The notes beneath the pieces are model-generated. The model had not been told where the DNA came from, did no database searches, and saw only the letters and a list, made by a program, of their open reading frames with translations. The position numbers were made by a program, and so were the translations under genes. 64,000 bases of DNA from Congeria kusceri (Eukaryota > Mollusca > Bivalvia > Myida > Dreissenidae). How positions within the stretch are numbered: the stretch's first letter is position 1; the number at the start of each line of letters is the position of its first letter. The DNA is taken from NCBI GenBank assembly GCA_027627225.1, contig CM051034.1, positions 19,195,480-19,259,479 of the forward strand, given 5' to 3'. Positions 47,726-58,722 of this stretch are shown in pieces.

Positions 47726-49754
47726 ATTCAAGGTTTGGCTAATTGAAATTTTTTTGCTGGGATACCATCATGGCCTGTGGCTTTTTTGGGGCATAGATTA
47801 TCTATTTGTTTACTGATAAATTGTTCGTCGACTGGTTGGAAGATTAGTTTGTTTAAAGATGATTTCTTTTCTTTTATTTTAATTATACTGGGGTGAGAGT
47901 CATCGATTTTTATGGAGTTCTCCCAATTCTTTTTGATACATTAACAAAGAAGTCATTGAAAATTTCACATACCTCCTCTTAATCATTAATTAGTTTATCA
48001 TTTTCACATTAAATTGTATCTTTGTGTGTTTCGGTTCCTTTGTTAGTTAAAAATGGTTTTACTGTGGGCCATAAATCTTGGGATTGACATCCTCCAACAC
48101 AACGGTCTAAAAAGTACTTGTTCATTGATTTTCTGTTTAGATTTGTAACTAGGTTTCTTTGTTGTCTAAACTTTTTCCAGTTTTTTGACGTTTTACTTTT
48201 GTAATATCTATTTAACAGCATGCTTTTTTTGAAAATGGCATTTTTAAACCATTTTCGAACTCGGCCAAGATATCACCTGAACAAATGTTCTGATTAAGTT
48301 TCATGTTAATTGGGCCAAAAAATGTGACTTCTAGAGTGTTCACAAGCTTTTTCTTCAATTTGACCTAGTGACATAGTTTTTGACCCCACATTATCCAGTT
48401 TTGAACTCGGCCGAGATATCATTAGGACAACGGTTCTGAGCAAGTTTCAGGAAGATTGGGCAAAAAATGTGACTTCGACATTGCTAACAAGCATTTTCTT
48501 CAATATGACCTTGTGACCTAGTTTTTGACCCCACATGACCCAGTTTCGCACTTGGCCGAGATATCATTACAACAAATGTTCTGACCAAGTTTTATGAAGA
48601 TTGAGCAAAATATGTGACTTCTAGTGTTAACAAGCTTTTTCTTTAATTTTACCTAGTGACCTAGTCTTTGATGCCACATGACCCAGATTTAAACTCTGCC
48701 AAAATATCATTAAAACAAATGTTCTGACCAAGTTTCATGAAGATTGGGCAAACAATGTGACTTCTAGAGTGTTAACAAGCTTTTTCTTCATTTTGACTTA
48801 AAGACCTAGTTTTTGACCCCACATGACACAGGTTCAAACTCGACCGGGATACCATTGGGATAAATGTTGTGACCAAGTTTCATGAAGACTGGTAAAAAAA
48901 ATGTGACTTCTAGAGTGTTAACAAGATTTTTATTCAATTTGACCTAGTTTTTGACCCCACATGACCCAGATTCGAACTCATGAAGATTGGCCAATAAATG
49001 TGGCCTCTAGAGTGTTAACGCGGTAAATATTGGCGACGCACGATGGACAAAAGGTGATCACAAAAGCTCACCATGATCACGTTGTGCTCAGGTGAGCTAC
49101 CAAAAACACTAAAACCTTGGTAGGTTTGGAGATGACTTGTTAACACATAGCTTTAATGATTAATGAAGTGTTCATCTTTGCTTTGTATAATGCAGTATAT
49201 TTTTAGCTCACCTGGGCATTTTATGCATGTCTTGAAATGCTAGTTTAGCAAATTATTAAAACGTATGCCTGTAATGTCTCGTTCATTCAAATATCAAATT
49301 TGTCTCTTTTGTAGGAAAAGTTGTTAATGCCTTGTTAGACAAAATATCCTTTTAGATCGTTTGAGGTGTTCTACCTATTAATATTGTATACAAATATAAT
49401 ACATTGTATATAGATAACAGGTCAATGAGTGCGTTTTTGCTGGTATATTCTATAAACCTCTAGATCTACCTCACTTACAATCCTATTAGGAAGCTTGTTT
49501 TGGCGTTTATAACAAACACGAACCATGACTTTCATGCTGTATTTGGATTAACATGTTTATACAGTTACAAAAAATATTCATCCTCACGTACAGTTGTTGT
49601 AAATACATTTACTACAAAACAACACATTTCATAAAAGTATTGACATTGGAGAAGTATTAGAAATAGAGGTATTAATTGTTTCTCAGTACAATACCAACAT
49701 TGGTTAACAAAAATATATCTAACTAGAGCTTATTGTTAAAAAAAAGGTCTCCCC

Positions 49755-50472
49755 TCACACACCACCATAACTCCGCCAAAAATCTACCTACCATGACATA
49801 CTAAAGATATGCACAACCACACTTGGTACTTATCAATCCTGTGAAGTTTCATCCAAATCCGGCCAGGTGTAAGAGAGAAGCGCAAACAAGGTCTGTTTGG
49901 TGAAAATCGTCATAAATCCACCCCAAATCCCCTGACCACAACATGCTGAGCAATATGCACAACTGCACTTAGTACTGATCAATCTTGTGAAGTTTCGTCA
50001 AATTCTAACCCGTGGTTATGGAAAACAAGCGCAGACAAGGTCTGTTATGTGAAAAACTTCAAAGGGCCATATTACTCCGCCCAAAAACTGCCGAGCACAA
50101 CATGCCAGCGATATGCACAACTAGACCTGGTACTGATCAATCCTGTGAAGTTTCGTCAAAATCCGGCCAGGGGTTAGAGAACATGTGCAGACAAGGTCTC
50201 TTTGGTAAAAAAATTAAAAGTGCCATAACTCTGCCCCAAATCAGCCTACCACGACACGTCAACAGTGTACAAATAGACTTGGTACTGATCAATCCTGTGA
50301 AGTTTTGACAAAATCCAACTAAGGGTTATGGCGAACAAGCGCAGACAAATATTTTTTCACCAGTCCAGACATAGATCCATCCATCTGTCCAGATAGACAG
50401 ACGAACAGACATACATACATCTTTCCAGTAAACAAATCAATATGTCTCCCTACCCACTATGTGGGGGAGACA
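49755..50472. mobile_element. Modular repeat element with GTCTCCC ends
   Basis: The left end GGTCTCCCCTC and right end GGGGGAGACATA are inverted, and the last stem is TGTCTCCC…GGGGGAGACA. It carries about four units of ~115-125 bp with GATATGCACAAC, ACTTGGTACTGATCAATCCT and GTGAAGTTTCGTCAAAATCC. GACAGACGAACAGACATACA precedes the right end. Confidence 0.78.
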
Positions 50473-51021
50473 TAAACAAATAATTATGCAACATTGTAGA
50501 GATATATAGTTAACTAACCTTTGGCATAACATAGTTGTAGAATAGTTGACTAGAACTAAATAAAAAACACACTAAAAAATCTGCTTAAAAACATTCCATA
50601 ATACACTTCAGACAACACATCTACAAACATATAATATAAATAATGTTTAATTCCCACCTAATTTTCAATCGCTACGACAATCAACATAGAAGTAAAACCT
50701 TCCTTAATGCTTATAGATCAAAACTGCAAAAACAACACATTACTAAAATGTCTAAGGGTATGTTAAACATTACAACCAATTCTTAATTTAGTGTGGATAT
50801 CTATATGCCTTTTACTTTCGTTTTCTACCGGAAGTAGAGTTTACTTATTAAATTGTTTTAATGTTATAAACATATCAAATCTGTAAGCTTATAAATGTAA
50901 CCAGTTGCATACAAATATAAATATAATACCCACAAATTCTGTGTACACATTGCATGATTGGCTGTGTTTACACAGTCATTAACAGAATGGCTGTACAAGC
51001 CACTGGTATATTAATTCATCA

Positions 51022-51118
51022 CTAGTTGAGGCTGTAGTTAAACTGGTGTCCGAATTTGTCCGAGAGCTTCTTCATAGCAGCGGCATCAAGGGCATCATTG
51101 ACCTTCTTTAGGGTGGAC
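51022..51118 (-). CDS. UVSSA: UVSSA terminal coding exon
   Basis: 97 bp, with an acceptor ATGGTTACAG; its first base completes an Arg codon, then STLKKVNDALDAAAMKKLSD, KFGHQFNYSLN and TAG. The length and the FNY(S/A)LN ending match the UVSSA C terminus. The preceding intron is 4.5 kb. Confidence 0.92.
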
Positions 51119-54100
51119 CTGTAACCATGGAAACAGTGCTAGCAACATTGTTTTCAATGTTCAAGGCTTGATAAGTCTTCCTGGGCCCATAATTACCAAC
51201 CTATTCTTAGACTTAAGACTAAGAATAAAGAACATTCTTGAAGCTGTTATGTTTACGAGCGCTGTAAATTTGAATCTAATTTGGTATCCATCCATCCTCA
51301 TTACAGCATTCTTTATTTAGAATGATTGGTAACAACATCAGCAACATTGGTACCCAGAATATTGGCAAACGCAGAATTATATTTTCTTCAGCCCAAGTCT
51401 GTTCTTTATTCTTAAGTCTAAGAATGGGTTGTACGTGCATATGGGCCCAGTTATTTACTTTCCATAAAATGACTACAACTGTAAAATCCTTTTATTTTTC
51501 GGTGTCTAAATTAGGCGCATTCTTTCAAAAATATCTTATCTGCACAGTCTAAAACCTGCACATTTTTCTATTTTCAACTTTCATAATCCTGCAAAATGAA
51601 AACCACATTATTTGTAGTATTTTCTATTTGAAACTAGCATTCTCTCATGTGTCACCCCAAAATAACTACTAAACAATGTACCTCGGTGGATGAATCCCTT
51701 GTTATTTTCACAATCTTTAGCAACTTGGTGCATGAATTGTCGGCTAATATAAATATACAATATATTTACAAGGGGTCTTAAGTTGCTAATATAAATGAAC
51801 GATATATTTACGGGGGGTCTTAAGTTGTTAATATAAATAAACAATATATTTACAAGGGGTCTTAAGTTGCTAATATAAATAAACGATATATTTACAGGGG
51901 GTCTTAAGTTGCTAATATAAATAAACGATATATTTACAAGGGGTCTTAAGTTGCTAATATAAATAAAATATATATTTACGAGGGGTCTTAAGTTGCTAAT
52001 ATAAATAAAATATATATTTACGAGGGGTCTTAAGTTGCTAATATAAATAAACAATATATTCAAGTGTGGTCTGAAGTTGCTAATATAAATAAACAATATA
52101 TTTACGAGGGGTCTTAAGTTGCTAGCATAAATCAATTATATATATTTACGAGGGGTCTTAAGTATGTGCTATGTGAAATATGTGAAAATTTGAACACCGC
52201 GAAACAAAATGTTTATTCAGTTTGTAACTAATCCTACAAAAATATTAAATTCCCCACTCTATCAAATTCTTGGAAGAAGATATTAATTTTGTACTTGGAA
52301 ACATGCAATACCTTGAAAACACCATTTTAATAATTAACAAGGATATCAGTAAAACTGATGGATGCTCCCCAATACGCTTTGTCAAACAACATAGATATAA
52401 TGAGAAGGGCTGAGATATTAAAATGACTAAAAATCACTGGAACTGCAAGACCAAATCTGACATCAAAACTGTGTGTAAGCATACCACAAAAATGCAATAT
52501 GAATATGCAGTAAAATTGTAAAAATCAAATAAAAACAAAATAAAATAAATCTAAGTGATGGATCATTACTGTAATATCGGTATGGTTATTTCAATTCCTA
52601 GTTATTCAGTTTTCCATCAAGCATCATTGAATTCATAGAGCAGTTCCTTAGTAATAAACACAATTGACATCTTCAAAGTCCCATAACTCCAAGAAAAATC
52701 ACTCAAGCTGAATGTCCGGGTAATATGCATACCTCCTCTTGGCAATGAAGCTTCCCATACAGTTTAATTGAAATCTGGCCAGTAGTTGCTGAGAAAAAGG
52801 CCGTACAAGAATTTAGCAATAAAAAAATAATTTCAAAAATCTTCAAAGTACTAAAAAAAATCATTGAAGCGGAACATCCTGGTAATATGCATACCTCCAC
52901 TTGGTAATGAAGAGTTCCATTAAGTTTCAATGAAATCTGCCCGGTAGTTGCTGCGAAATAGCCCGGACACGAATTTACGCACTATATACTAATTTCAGAA
53001 ATCTTAAACGCACTATATACTAATTTCAGAAATCTTAAAAGTCCCATAACTCCGAGAAAAATCATTGAAGCAGAACAGCCTGGTAATATGCACACTTCCT
53101 CTTGGTTATGAAGCTTCCCATAAGGTTTTGTTAAATTCCCGCCAGTAGTAGCTGAGAAATAGCCCGGACAAGGAAGTCAAGAATTGTTCACTATATACAT
53201 ATTTCAAAAATCTTCAAGTCCCATAACTCTGAGGAAAATCAATGAAGTGGAGCGTCCTGGTAATATGCACACCTCCTCTTGGTAATGAAGCTTCCCATAA
53301 AGTTTCGTTGAATTCCACTATTAGTTGCTGAGAAATAGCCCGGACAAGACAGTGGGACGGAAGGACGGACGAAGGGACGACAAAGCGGCAACAATATGCT
53401 CCCCAGAAATTTTTCGGGGAGCATAATAATCAGCAAATAATTTCTACAATGCGGTCTTCTATTATTATCACCCATATGAGGGTTTTAAACTATTTCAGAC
53501 AATGAATAATTAATAATTTCGTACATTCTTTTGATTTTTAAAAATATTAATAAAAACTTGAACAGAAACTGTGAAAATAGCAATTGGAATTTTAATGTTC
53601 ATTTCATATTCAAATTTCTAGGGAACAATAAAAATCCATTACCTTTCAAAAAAAAAAAATATGCATGTATATTTATAATCTAGTTAAAAATACATCAATT
53701 GAGACTAGGCAAGTATTTTGTAACTAAATTAAGATTTTAAAGGGTAATGTATCTTAAAAGGGACCGTGTTTGCGCAAAGGGCCCCAAGGGGGCAAATATA
53801 GTAAAAAATATGAAATTTACTAATTACTATTGGCATATAATACAGGTTAAAATAATGCACATATAATGGAACAATAGTTTACACATTCTAAGAAAAAAAT
53901 CATTAAATGATTGAAGTTGTGTTTGTTTGGCCTTTTCTTGTTTACACTTTGATGTCAGAATTGTTATTATCTTGTAATACAATAGTTTGGGCATGTATTT
54001 TCACAAGTCAGAAGAGCGCAGATGATTAGAGCACTGCCAATTGACATTTGTTCTTATGATTTCGATGTTGTGAGTTCGAAACCCACTTTTGGTTTTCTAT

Positions 54101-57100
54101 TTTTCAAGTAGTTTTGTTGATTTGTTTTCATAAAAAGCTCATACTGTAGTAAATTAATCACACTTTATTTATTTAGTAGCCAATTAGAAATGTTGGTAGT
54201 CAATGGAAATTTTGGCTACAGGTACCATTAAGATCCCTCTCTTAATTTAAAGAAGGACTGTATGATTTTGTGAGAAAATAATAATGTAAAACCATCCGTT
54301 GATTCTAATCATGTCAGTATGTTTTTTAAATAATATAACTATAAATGTTGAGAATAACCTATGTTCAGAAATGTGTATGAAGTGAGAAATTTAAATCTAA
54401 ATTAACAATTCACTGTGCAGCAAACTATTAGGCGTAAAAAAAATAAGTTTGTTTCAGGTTACATGCCAAAAAAATAAGGGTAGTTAGGTCGGTATTTATT
54501 TTTATTTTTTTATTTGGTAAATGGTCAACTTGAAGATTCTAAAACTGAATAAATATTCAAAACATATCAGTAATATCCTTAAACAAAGGTAAATCAAACA
54601 AAAATCTATCTGACAAACCCAATAAAATATTCCAGGGTTGGGGCAATTTTTTAGGGTAGGTCCGGTAATAGGAAACAAACATTATTTTTTTTTACGCCTT
54701 ATATATACATGTACACACAGCATATAAACGAGTCAGATCAATTTATGACACATGTTTATTCCTTATTTTGTCATTCAAATCCGAATGCAGCCATTGCTGT
54801 AGGATAAATGGGTCTGTATTGACAGTAAATATGAGGCGTGTCGTGGGAAAACCGGACTTAATGCATGTGAGTAAATTGTCAACCCGGATTAGCCTGTGCA
54901 GTCCGCTAATCCAGGATGACACTTTCCGCCTACAGAGGAATTATGTTTAGAAAAGACTTCCTTGATACAGAAAATACCACAAAAGCGGAAAGTGCTGTCC
55001 CGGATTAGCCTGTGCTGACTGCACAGGCTAATCCACGACGACACTTTACGCACATGCATTAAGTCCGGTTTTCCCACAACACGCCTCATATATATTTGCA
55101 ATTTTTAATACCAGAAATAGTTTTTGTCAATGTTGACATTTATTTACGTTATATAAAGCGTTGTTTTGTAAGTGAGAAACGAAGACTTTAAAAGAAATCT
55201 ATCACTAGAACTCGGTAAGTCGGATGTGTCGCATGATGTACGATCAAGTATGATATGAACAATTATGCCAAAAAACAACCTTGACCTTCCTTTCATGCCT
55301 ACTAACACTTCCATAAAGTTTCATAAAGATTGAACAAAAACTTTTAGTAATTGTCTGCACAAGCCTTATTTGCACAATTTTTCTTATAACAAAAAGGGGC
55401 ATAACTCAAGCCCCATAAGAGCAATTATGCCGAAAATCAAACATAACCTTCCTTTTATGCCTACTAACACTTCCATAAAGTTTCATAATAATAGCACAAA
55501 AACTTCTCAAGTTATTGTCTGCGCAGACTGAAGGGGATGCCGCTTCCAACACCGCCAAAAGTAACCCCTATATGTCGCCTTTTCAGGCGATACAAAAACC
55601 AGAAAACCCTCTTTAATGGCAGGCGACACAAAAAAACCAGACAAACCCTCTTTAATGCTATTCACCTATTAAATATCTTGGCCTCCAGTCTGGAGCGGCT
55701 GGTTTCAGTCTCACGGATGTCGGTCAGGTTCGGGTACTTTCGTTTCCGGGGCCTCTTGCCATTGCCCTTCCCCTTGGAGCCCTGGGCCCCGTCAGAATCA
55801 CTGTCCTCAAACCCCTCCTCTAAAACAAAACCAGGGGCCATATTTATAAAGATTCGTATGTTATTCTTAACTCAAGATGAAAATAAGTGAAAACTGAAAT
55901 TTGTGTTAGATAAAAACACGATGCTTTGGAACATGTGCGTGATAAATATAATCATCATATTAATACACTTTGACTTGTATTGCAATGCATTTTTGTTACA
56001 AAATGCAATATAACTATTTCAGATATTTTTAGTTTTTTCTTATGTTTCCACTAAGACTCTCTATAACACCAGACCCATATTTACAATATGGTAAAATAAG
56101 AAGAATCAGTTGATTCTATACCATAATACAATAAGATTCTGTGTTTGATAAACACACATGCCCCGAGTCGGTGCTGGATAGCCCATTTCTTAGTCCAAAT
56201 TAGGTCACGGTCAAAGTGAGGTTGGGTGATATGGGTGGATTGGGAATGGTCATAAGTAACAACTGTGTAAATATCCAAGTGTTGTAGTAAGCGGTATAGG
56301 TGATACACGAAACGGTAAAATCTAGTTAACCAAGAAATGGCACTTTTGAATTATTGTAAGTCCAAATTAGGTCAAGGTCAAAGTGAGGTTGGGTGATATG
56401 GGTGGATTGGGCATGGTCATAAGCAACAACTTGTAAGTATCCAAGTGTTGTAGCAAGTGGTGTTGGTGCTAGATGAAACGGTAAAATCTAGTTAACCATG
56501 CAACAGCCCATTTGAATTATTCTAAGTGCAAATTAGGTCAAGGTCAAAGTGAGGTTGGGTGATATGGTTGGATAGGGAATGATCATAAGCAACAACTGTG
56601 TAAGTATCCAAGTGTTGTAGTAAGAGGTGTTGGTGCTAGACGAAACGGTAAAATCTACTTAACCTTGTCACGGACGTAAGGACGGACGGAGAGGACAATC
56701 ACTATATGCCTCCCGCATCAAGATGCCAGGGGCATAAAACTGCTTCAAACACAATATTACTTATATGAAATTGCAACAAACTTGAGCACTTTCAAGATTT
56801 TAAGAAATAGATTTTAAGAAAGTTTTTTTCATTAATATCTTTATTTATTAATTATTAAAGTTTTGTAGTTTTTTTCAGATGTAAACATGTCATCATTGAA
56901 AGTACATATTTAAAAAAGACCTGTTTGTAAAACAGGCATGCCACCTCTACATTAATCTGTAAACAAGATAGTACGGCAAAAAGATGACGCTGATGGTAAA
57001 ATGAAATAATTCAAGGACTGTAAGGTTTAAAAAAAGAACTGTCTAAGGGCAGCCCCTCGACTATTCAAACTGCTTTGTCAGAGTTATTGGCATTTGTCAG

Positions 57101-58505
57101 TACAAAAAAGGGGCATAATTCTGCTAAAATGCTGGTCACAGTTATGAGCCTTGGCCAGTGAACTTATTTTCTAAGAACAAAAAGGGGTATATTTCTGCTA
57201 AATTGCAGGTCAGAGTTATGGACCTTGGTCAGTGACCTCACATAATGACCCCGAAGACATGTGTAAAGTTTCAAATGAATATCTGTAGTAGTTAAATAGA
57301 TATATGCTTGATACATGCAAACCTTAACCAGAGTATTAACAGAAGATGGACATTTGCAAACCAATACATTTATAATACATAATTAATAATACACAATAAA
57401 TTATCTCCCTTCTTGTCAGCATACCTATCTCTCTAAGTATTCTCTCCCTTGTGAGCCGCTCAATATCCGCAGGTTTGGTAGGCTGGCCTTCCTTGTCACG
57501 GCCTATGATACGTCCGTGGAATGGACACTGAATTTTTTAGAGACATTTTAAGGTAAGGCTATCATTTAAACATAAGAAGAAACTTACGAATCTTTATTCA
57601 AGACAAAGGACAAACATGTGATGGTACTACAATGAAAAACATCAAACAATGTCAAACTTCAATTTCTGAAAATGCAAAACACTTTCAACCTACTAGCAGT
57701 AAGCATGTATGGTTTTATTGTTGAATTAAGAAATAATTTTTAATTTATCATTGTTTACCAGCCAATAAACAATGATTTGGACTTTTGCTGGGTAGGACTT
57801 AAAACACTAGGGCATTAACCCCAGTTTTTTAATAGCCACGCATCAGAACTACGAAGAGTTGTATATTGGCCGATAAACAACAATAATGCAAACATTATTT
57901 CCATTTGAACATCATTTGACATATATTTTTTGCAATAATTATTGTAACTGGAACTAAATTAAACTATGCACTGCTCAGAATCGGGACTTCTTTTTGCGCT
58001 GTTTATTGGGTAGTTTAACAATGATAATTGTGTTCTCTATCTATAGAAAAATTAGCGAGTATCATGTTAGAATACAGTCTGTCATATAAATGAAGAAACA
58101 CAGCCCCTTACTTTGCAATGCGAGGGTTAAGCATGAAACTGTTGTATCTGCTTCACATTTCAATATCAGATAGTATAGTTTAACGCTAAACCCTCGCAAT
58201 TATTATGAAACAACTGAACAACTAATACGCAATAGAACCTTTAGCATGGAATCACTAACAAGCATCAAAATCCTCAAGCGAATATTTAGAATCAACAAGG
58301 CTACAATACCTTCTCCCTGTCCATGCGCTCGCAAAGTTTTCCGTTCGCAAGTAGTGCCCTGCACTTCCACTTGACCGGGGGAAGGTCGCCTACGTACGTG
58401 AACGTTCGGCGGGTGAGGGACGCAACTTCCTCTGAGGTGCCGGCAAGCTCCCTGCCCAAGTCTTCATCTTTATCTGCCACCCAGAATCTACTGGCATTTT
58501 CATAC
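51022..58505 (-). CDS. UVSSA: UVSSA (UV-stimulated scaffold protein A), last four coding exons
   Basis: Four minus-strand exons, 58505-58310, 57527-57425, 55819-55666 and 51118-51022, join with consistent phases (0, 1, 2) into 182 residues and a stop. UVSSA is a scaffold of transcription-coupled nucleotide excision repair; it links stalled RNA polymerase II and CSA/CSB to TFIIH and USP7. The visible part is the conserved C-terminal DUF2043 region. It has a zinc-finger-like C-x9-C-x7-C-x2-H (KCRALLANGKLCERMDREK, then CPFHGRIIGRD), an acidic patch (EEGFEDSDSDG), a basic stretch (GKRPRKRKYPNLTDI) and the family's characteristic ending (KFGHQFNYSLN). Upstream exons with the N-terminal VHS-like and TFIIH-binding parts were not found in the remaining 5.5 kb, so the gene continues to the right. 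Confidence 0.93.
51181..51450. mobile_element. 270-bp palindromic MITE with CTGGGCCCAT ends
   Basis: Ends CTGGGCCCATAATTACCAAC and GTACGTGCATATGGGCCCAG, with inner arms TATTCTTAGACTTAAGACTA… and …TTCTTAAGTCTAAGAATGGG. It lies in the last UVSSA intron. Related starts are at 3031, 17457, 55843 and 62312. Confidence 0.87.
51745..52165. repeat. 42-bp minisatellite, ten copies, in a UVSSA intron
   Basis: The unit is GCTAATATAAATAAACGATA, TATTTACAAGGGGTCTTAAG, then TT. As 42 is divisible by three, a 175-codon minus-strand frame stays open (NLRPLVNISFIYIS repeats). It has no independent coding evidence. Confidence 0.93.
52675..53428. mobile_element. Modular repeat element with GGGGAGCATA end
   Basis: About four units of ~170-185 bp share AGTCCCATAACTC, CCTGGTAATATGCA.ACCTCC and CTTGGTAATGAAGCTTCCCA. 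GACGGAAGGACGGACGAAGG follows, then the terminal stem TATGCTCCCC…GGGGAGCATA. A possible left end GATGCTCCCCAATACG lies at 52361. The minus frames are by-products. Confidence 0.78.
54429..54703. mobile_element. 275-bp MITE with TAGGCGTAAAAAAAA ends
   Basis: Left TTAGGCGTAAAAAAAATAAG with TTTGTTTC; right GAAACAAAC with TTTTTTTTTACGCCTTATA. The termini are inverted and the interior is AT-rich. It lies in the last UVSSA intron. Confidence 0.75.
54833..55087. mobile_element. M1-family MITE (copy 5)
   Basis: Ends GAGGCGTGTCGTGGGAAAAC and TTTTCCCACAACACGCCTC, with both internal hairpins intact on the right arm (ATTAGCCTGTGCTGACTGCA). It is flanked by TAT. Confidence 0.9.
55250..55593. mobile_element. 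Modular repeat element with TATGTCGCC end
   Basis: Two ~175-bp units carry ATGCCTACTAACACTTCCAT and AAAGTTTCATAA.GAT. The end is the stem TATGTCGCCTTTTCAGGCGATA (reported as a 22-mer hairpin of two 9-mer arms: TGTCGCC and GGCGATA). It abuts the UVSSA exon at 55666. Confidence 0.65.
55666..55819 (-). CDS. UVSSA: UVSSA exon (acidic patch and basic region)
   Basis: 154 bp, with a TTTGTTTTAG acceptor and an AATAG|gtgaat donor (phase 2). It encodes EGFEDSDSDGAQGSKGKGNG, a basic segment PRKRKYPNLTDI, and SRSRLEAKIFN. A duplicated AACCCTCTTTAATG word lies within 60 bp downstream of the donor. Confidence 0.92.
56185..56740. mobile_element. Modular repeat element with GGGGCATA end
   Basis: Three units of ~178 bp start near AATTAGGTCAAGGTCAAAGT and continue GGTTGGGTGATATGG, TATCCAAGTGTTGTAG and CGAAACGGTAAAATCTA. 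GGACGTAAGGACGGACGGAG and a terminal TATGCCTCCC…GGGGCATA stem follow. It lies in a UVSSA intron. Confidence 0.8.
57425..57527 (-). CDS. UVSSA: UVSSA exon (CPFH motif)
   Basis: 103 bp, with an AAAAAATTCAG acceptor and a GATAG|gtatgc donor (phase 1). It starts exactly at CPFHGRIIGRDKEGQP and ends ERLTRERILREI. CPFHG followed by R/RD is the most recognisable UVSSA signature. Confidence 0.93.
57735..58085. repeat. Nested-hairpin repeat family, reverse-orientation copy
   Basis: AATAGCCACGCATCAGAACT, GGCCGATAAACAACAATAAT and TGCTCAGAATCGGGACTTCT match 22415-22745 read on the other strand. It lies in a UVSSA intron. Confidence 0.78.
58310..58505 (-). CDS. UVSSA: UVSSA exon (first zinc-finger half)
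   Basis: 196 bp, with a CTATTTCCAG acceptor and an AAG|gtattg donor. It encodes YENASRFWVADKDEDLGREL through SLTRRTFTYVGDLPPVKWKC and the first two Cys of the zinc-binding motif. One leading base implies a phase-2 upstream intron. Confidence 0.92.
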
Positions 58506-58722
58506 CTGGAAATAGGGTTGCGTATGAGAAATATAATATATTGTTAACAATGCAACAACTATAGGCATCTGGCAGCTATTCAGAGAGCATAAAAAGCACA
58601 CCTACTCTTGGTGCTTCAATCTCCAATAAAGTTTCATTGAATTCCTGCCAGGGAGAATTTTCCTGTACAATATTACCGGACAGACAGATAGACAGATGGA
58701 CAAAAAGGCACCAATTATATAT

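Larger units (their letters stand above)
43510..48235 (-). mobile_element. CR1/Jockey-like LINE, 5'-truncated and disrupted
   Basis: A minus-strand non-LTR retrotransposon with its parts in order. At 48221-48009 is the pre-RT region (NWKKFRQQRNLVTNLN). At 47.78-47.73 kb is GHDGIPAKKFQLAKP. After the SINE, 47.42-47.15 kb gives KPITKLVNKSFSTAIFPDSL, DVTPLHKK and NPHFNILSAFRPGYGCQTTL, then a palm motif AAILMDLSKAFK. Near 46.95 kb is [10 protein letters not shown] and at 46858-46847 the catalytic YADD. The thumb region is interrupted by the 31-bp array. The C terminus ends at a stop at 44402 (VRTTKYGLNSFRSGAARRWN upstream). A 0.9-kb 3' UTR ends near 43510. Stops and frameshifts make it inactive. 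It sits inside the element at 42741-49095. Confidence 0.88.
42741..49095. mobile_element. Modular repeat element (CTCACCTGAG ends), split by a LINE insertion
   Basis: The left part is 42741-43509 and the right part 48236-49095. The left end has GGTCGCTCACCTGAG and the right end CTCAGGTGAGC, which are inverted. The interior is made of diverged ~105-110-bp units carrying TGACCTAGTTTTTGACCCCA, TTCGAACTCGGCCGAGATAT and AAGTTTCATGAAGATTGG, in the same direction throughout. A GACGCACGATGGACAAAAGG run precedes the right end. It has no protein-coding capacity. Confidence 0.8.
35020..50680. repeat. Right copy (B) of the large segmental duplication
   Basis: Collinear with 19015-32860 (anchors listed there). 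It is interrupted by a 51-bp minisatellite (36.07-36.43 kb), an M1 MITE (38.6 kb), a SINE (40.8 kb), the nested complex 42741-49095, and a modular element at 49755-50472. The last clear match is ATAACATAG(C/T)TGTAG with flanks at 32693/50526 and the ACACTACACCTTAGACAATA-like block at 32788/50590. No gene was recognised. Confidence 0.83.

Noticed and set aside
51608..52135. 175-codon minus-strand frame with 14-residue repeats
   Set aside because: It results from a 42-bp minisatellite whose unit is a multiple of three; it lies inside a UVSSA intron.
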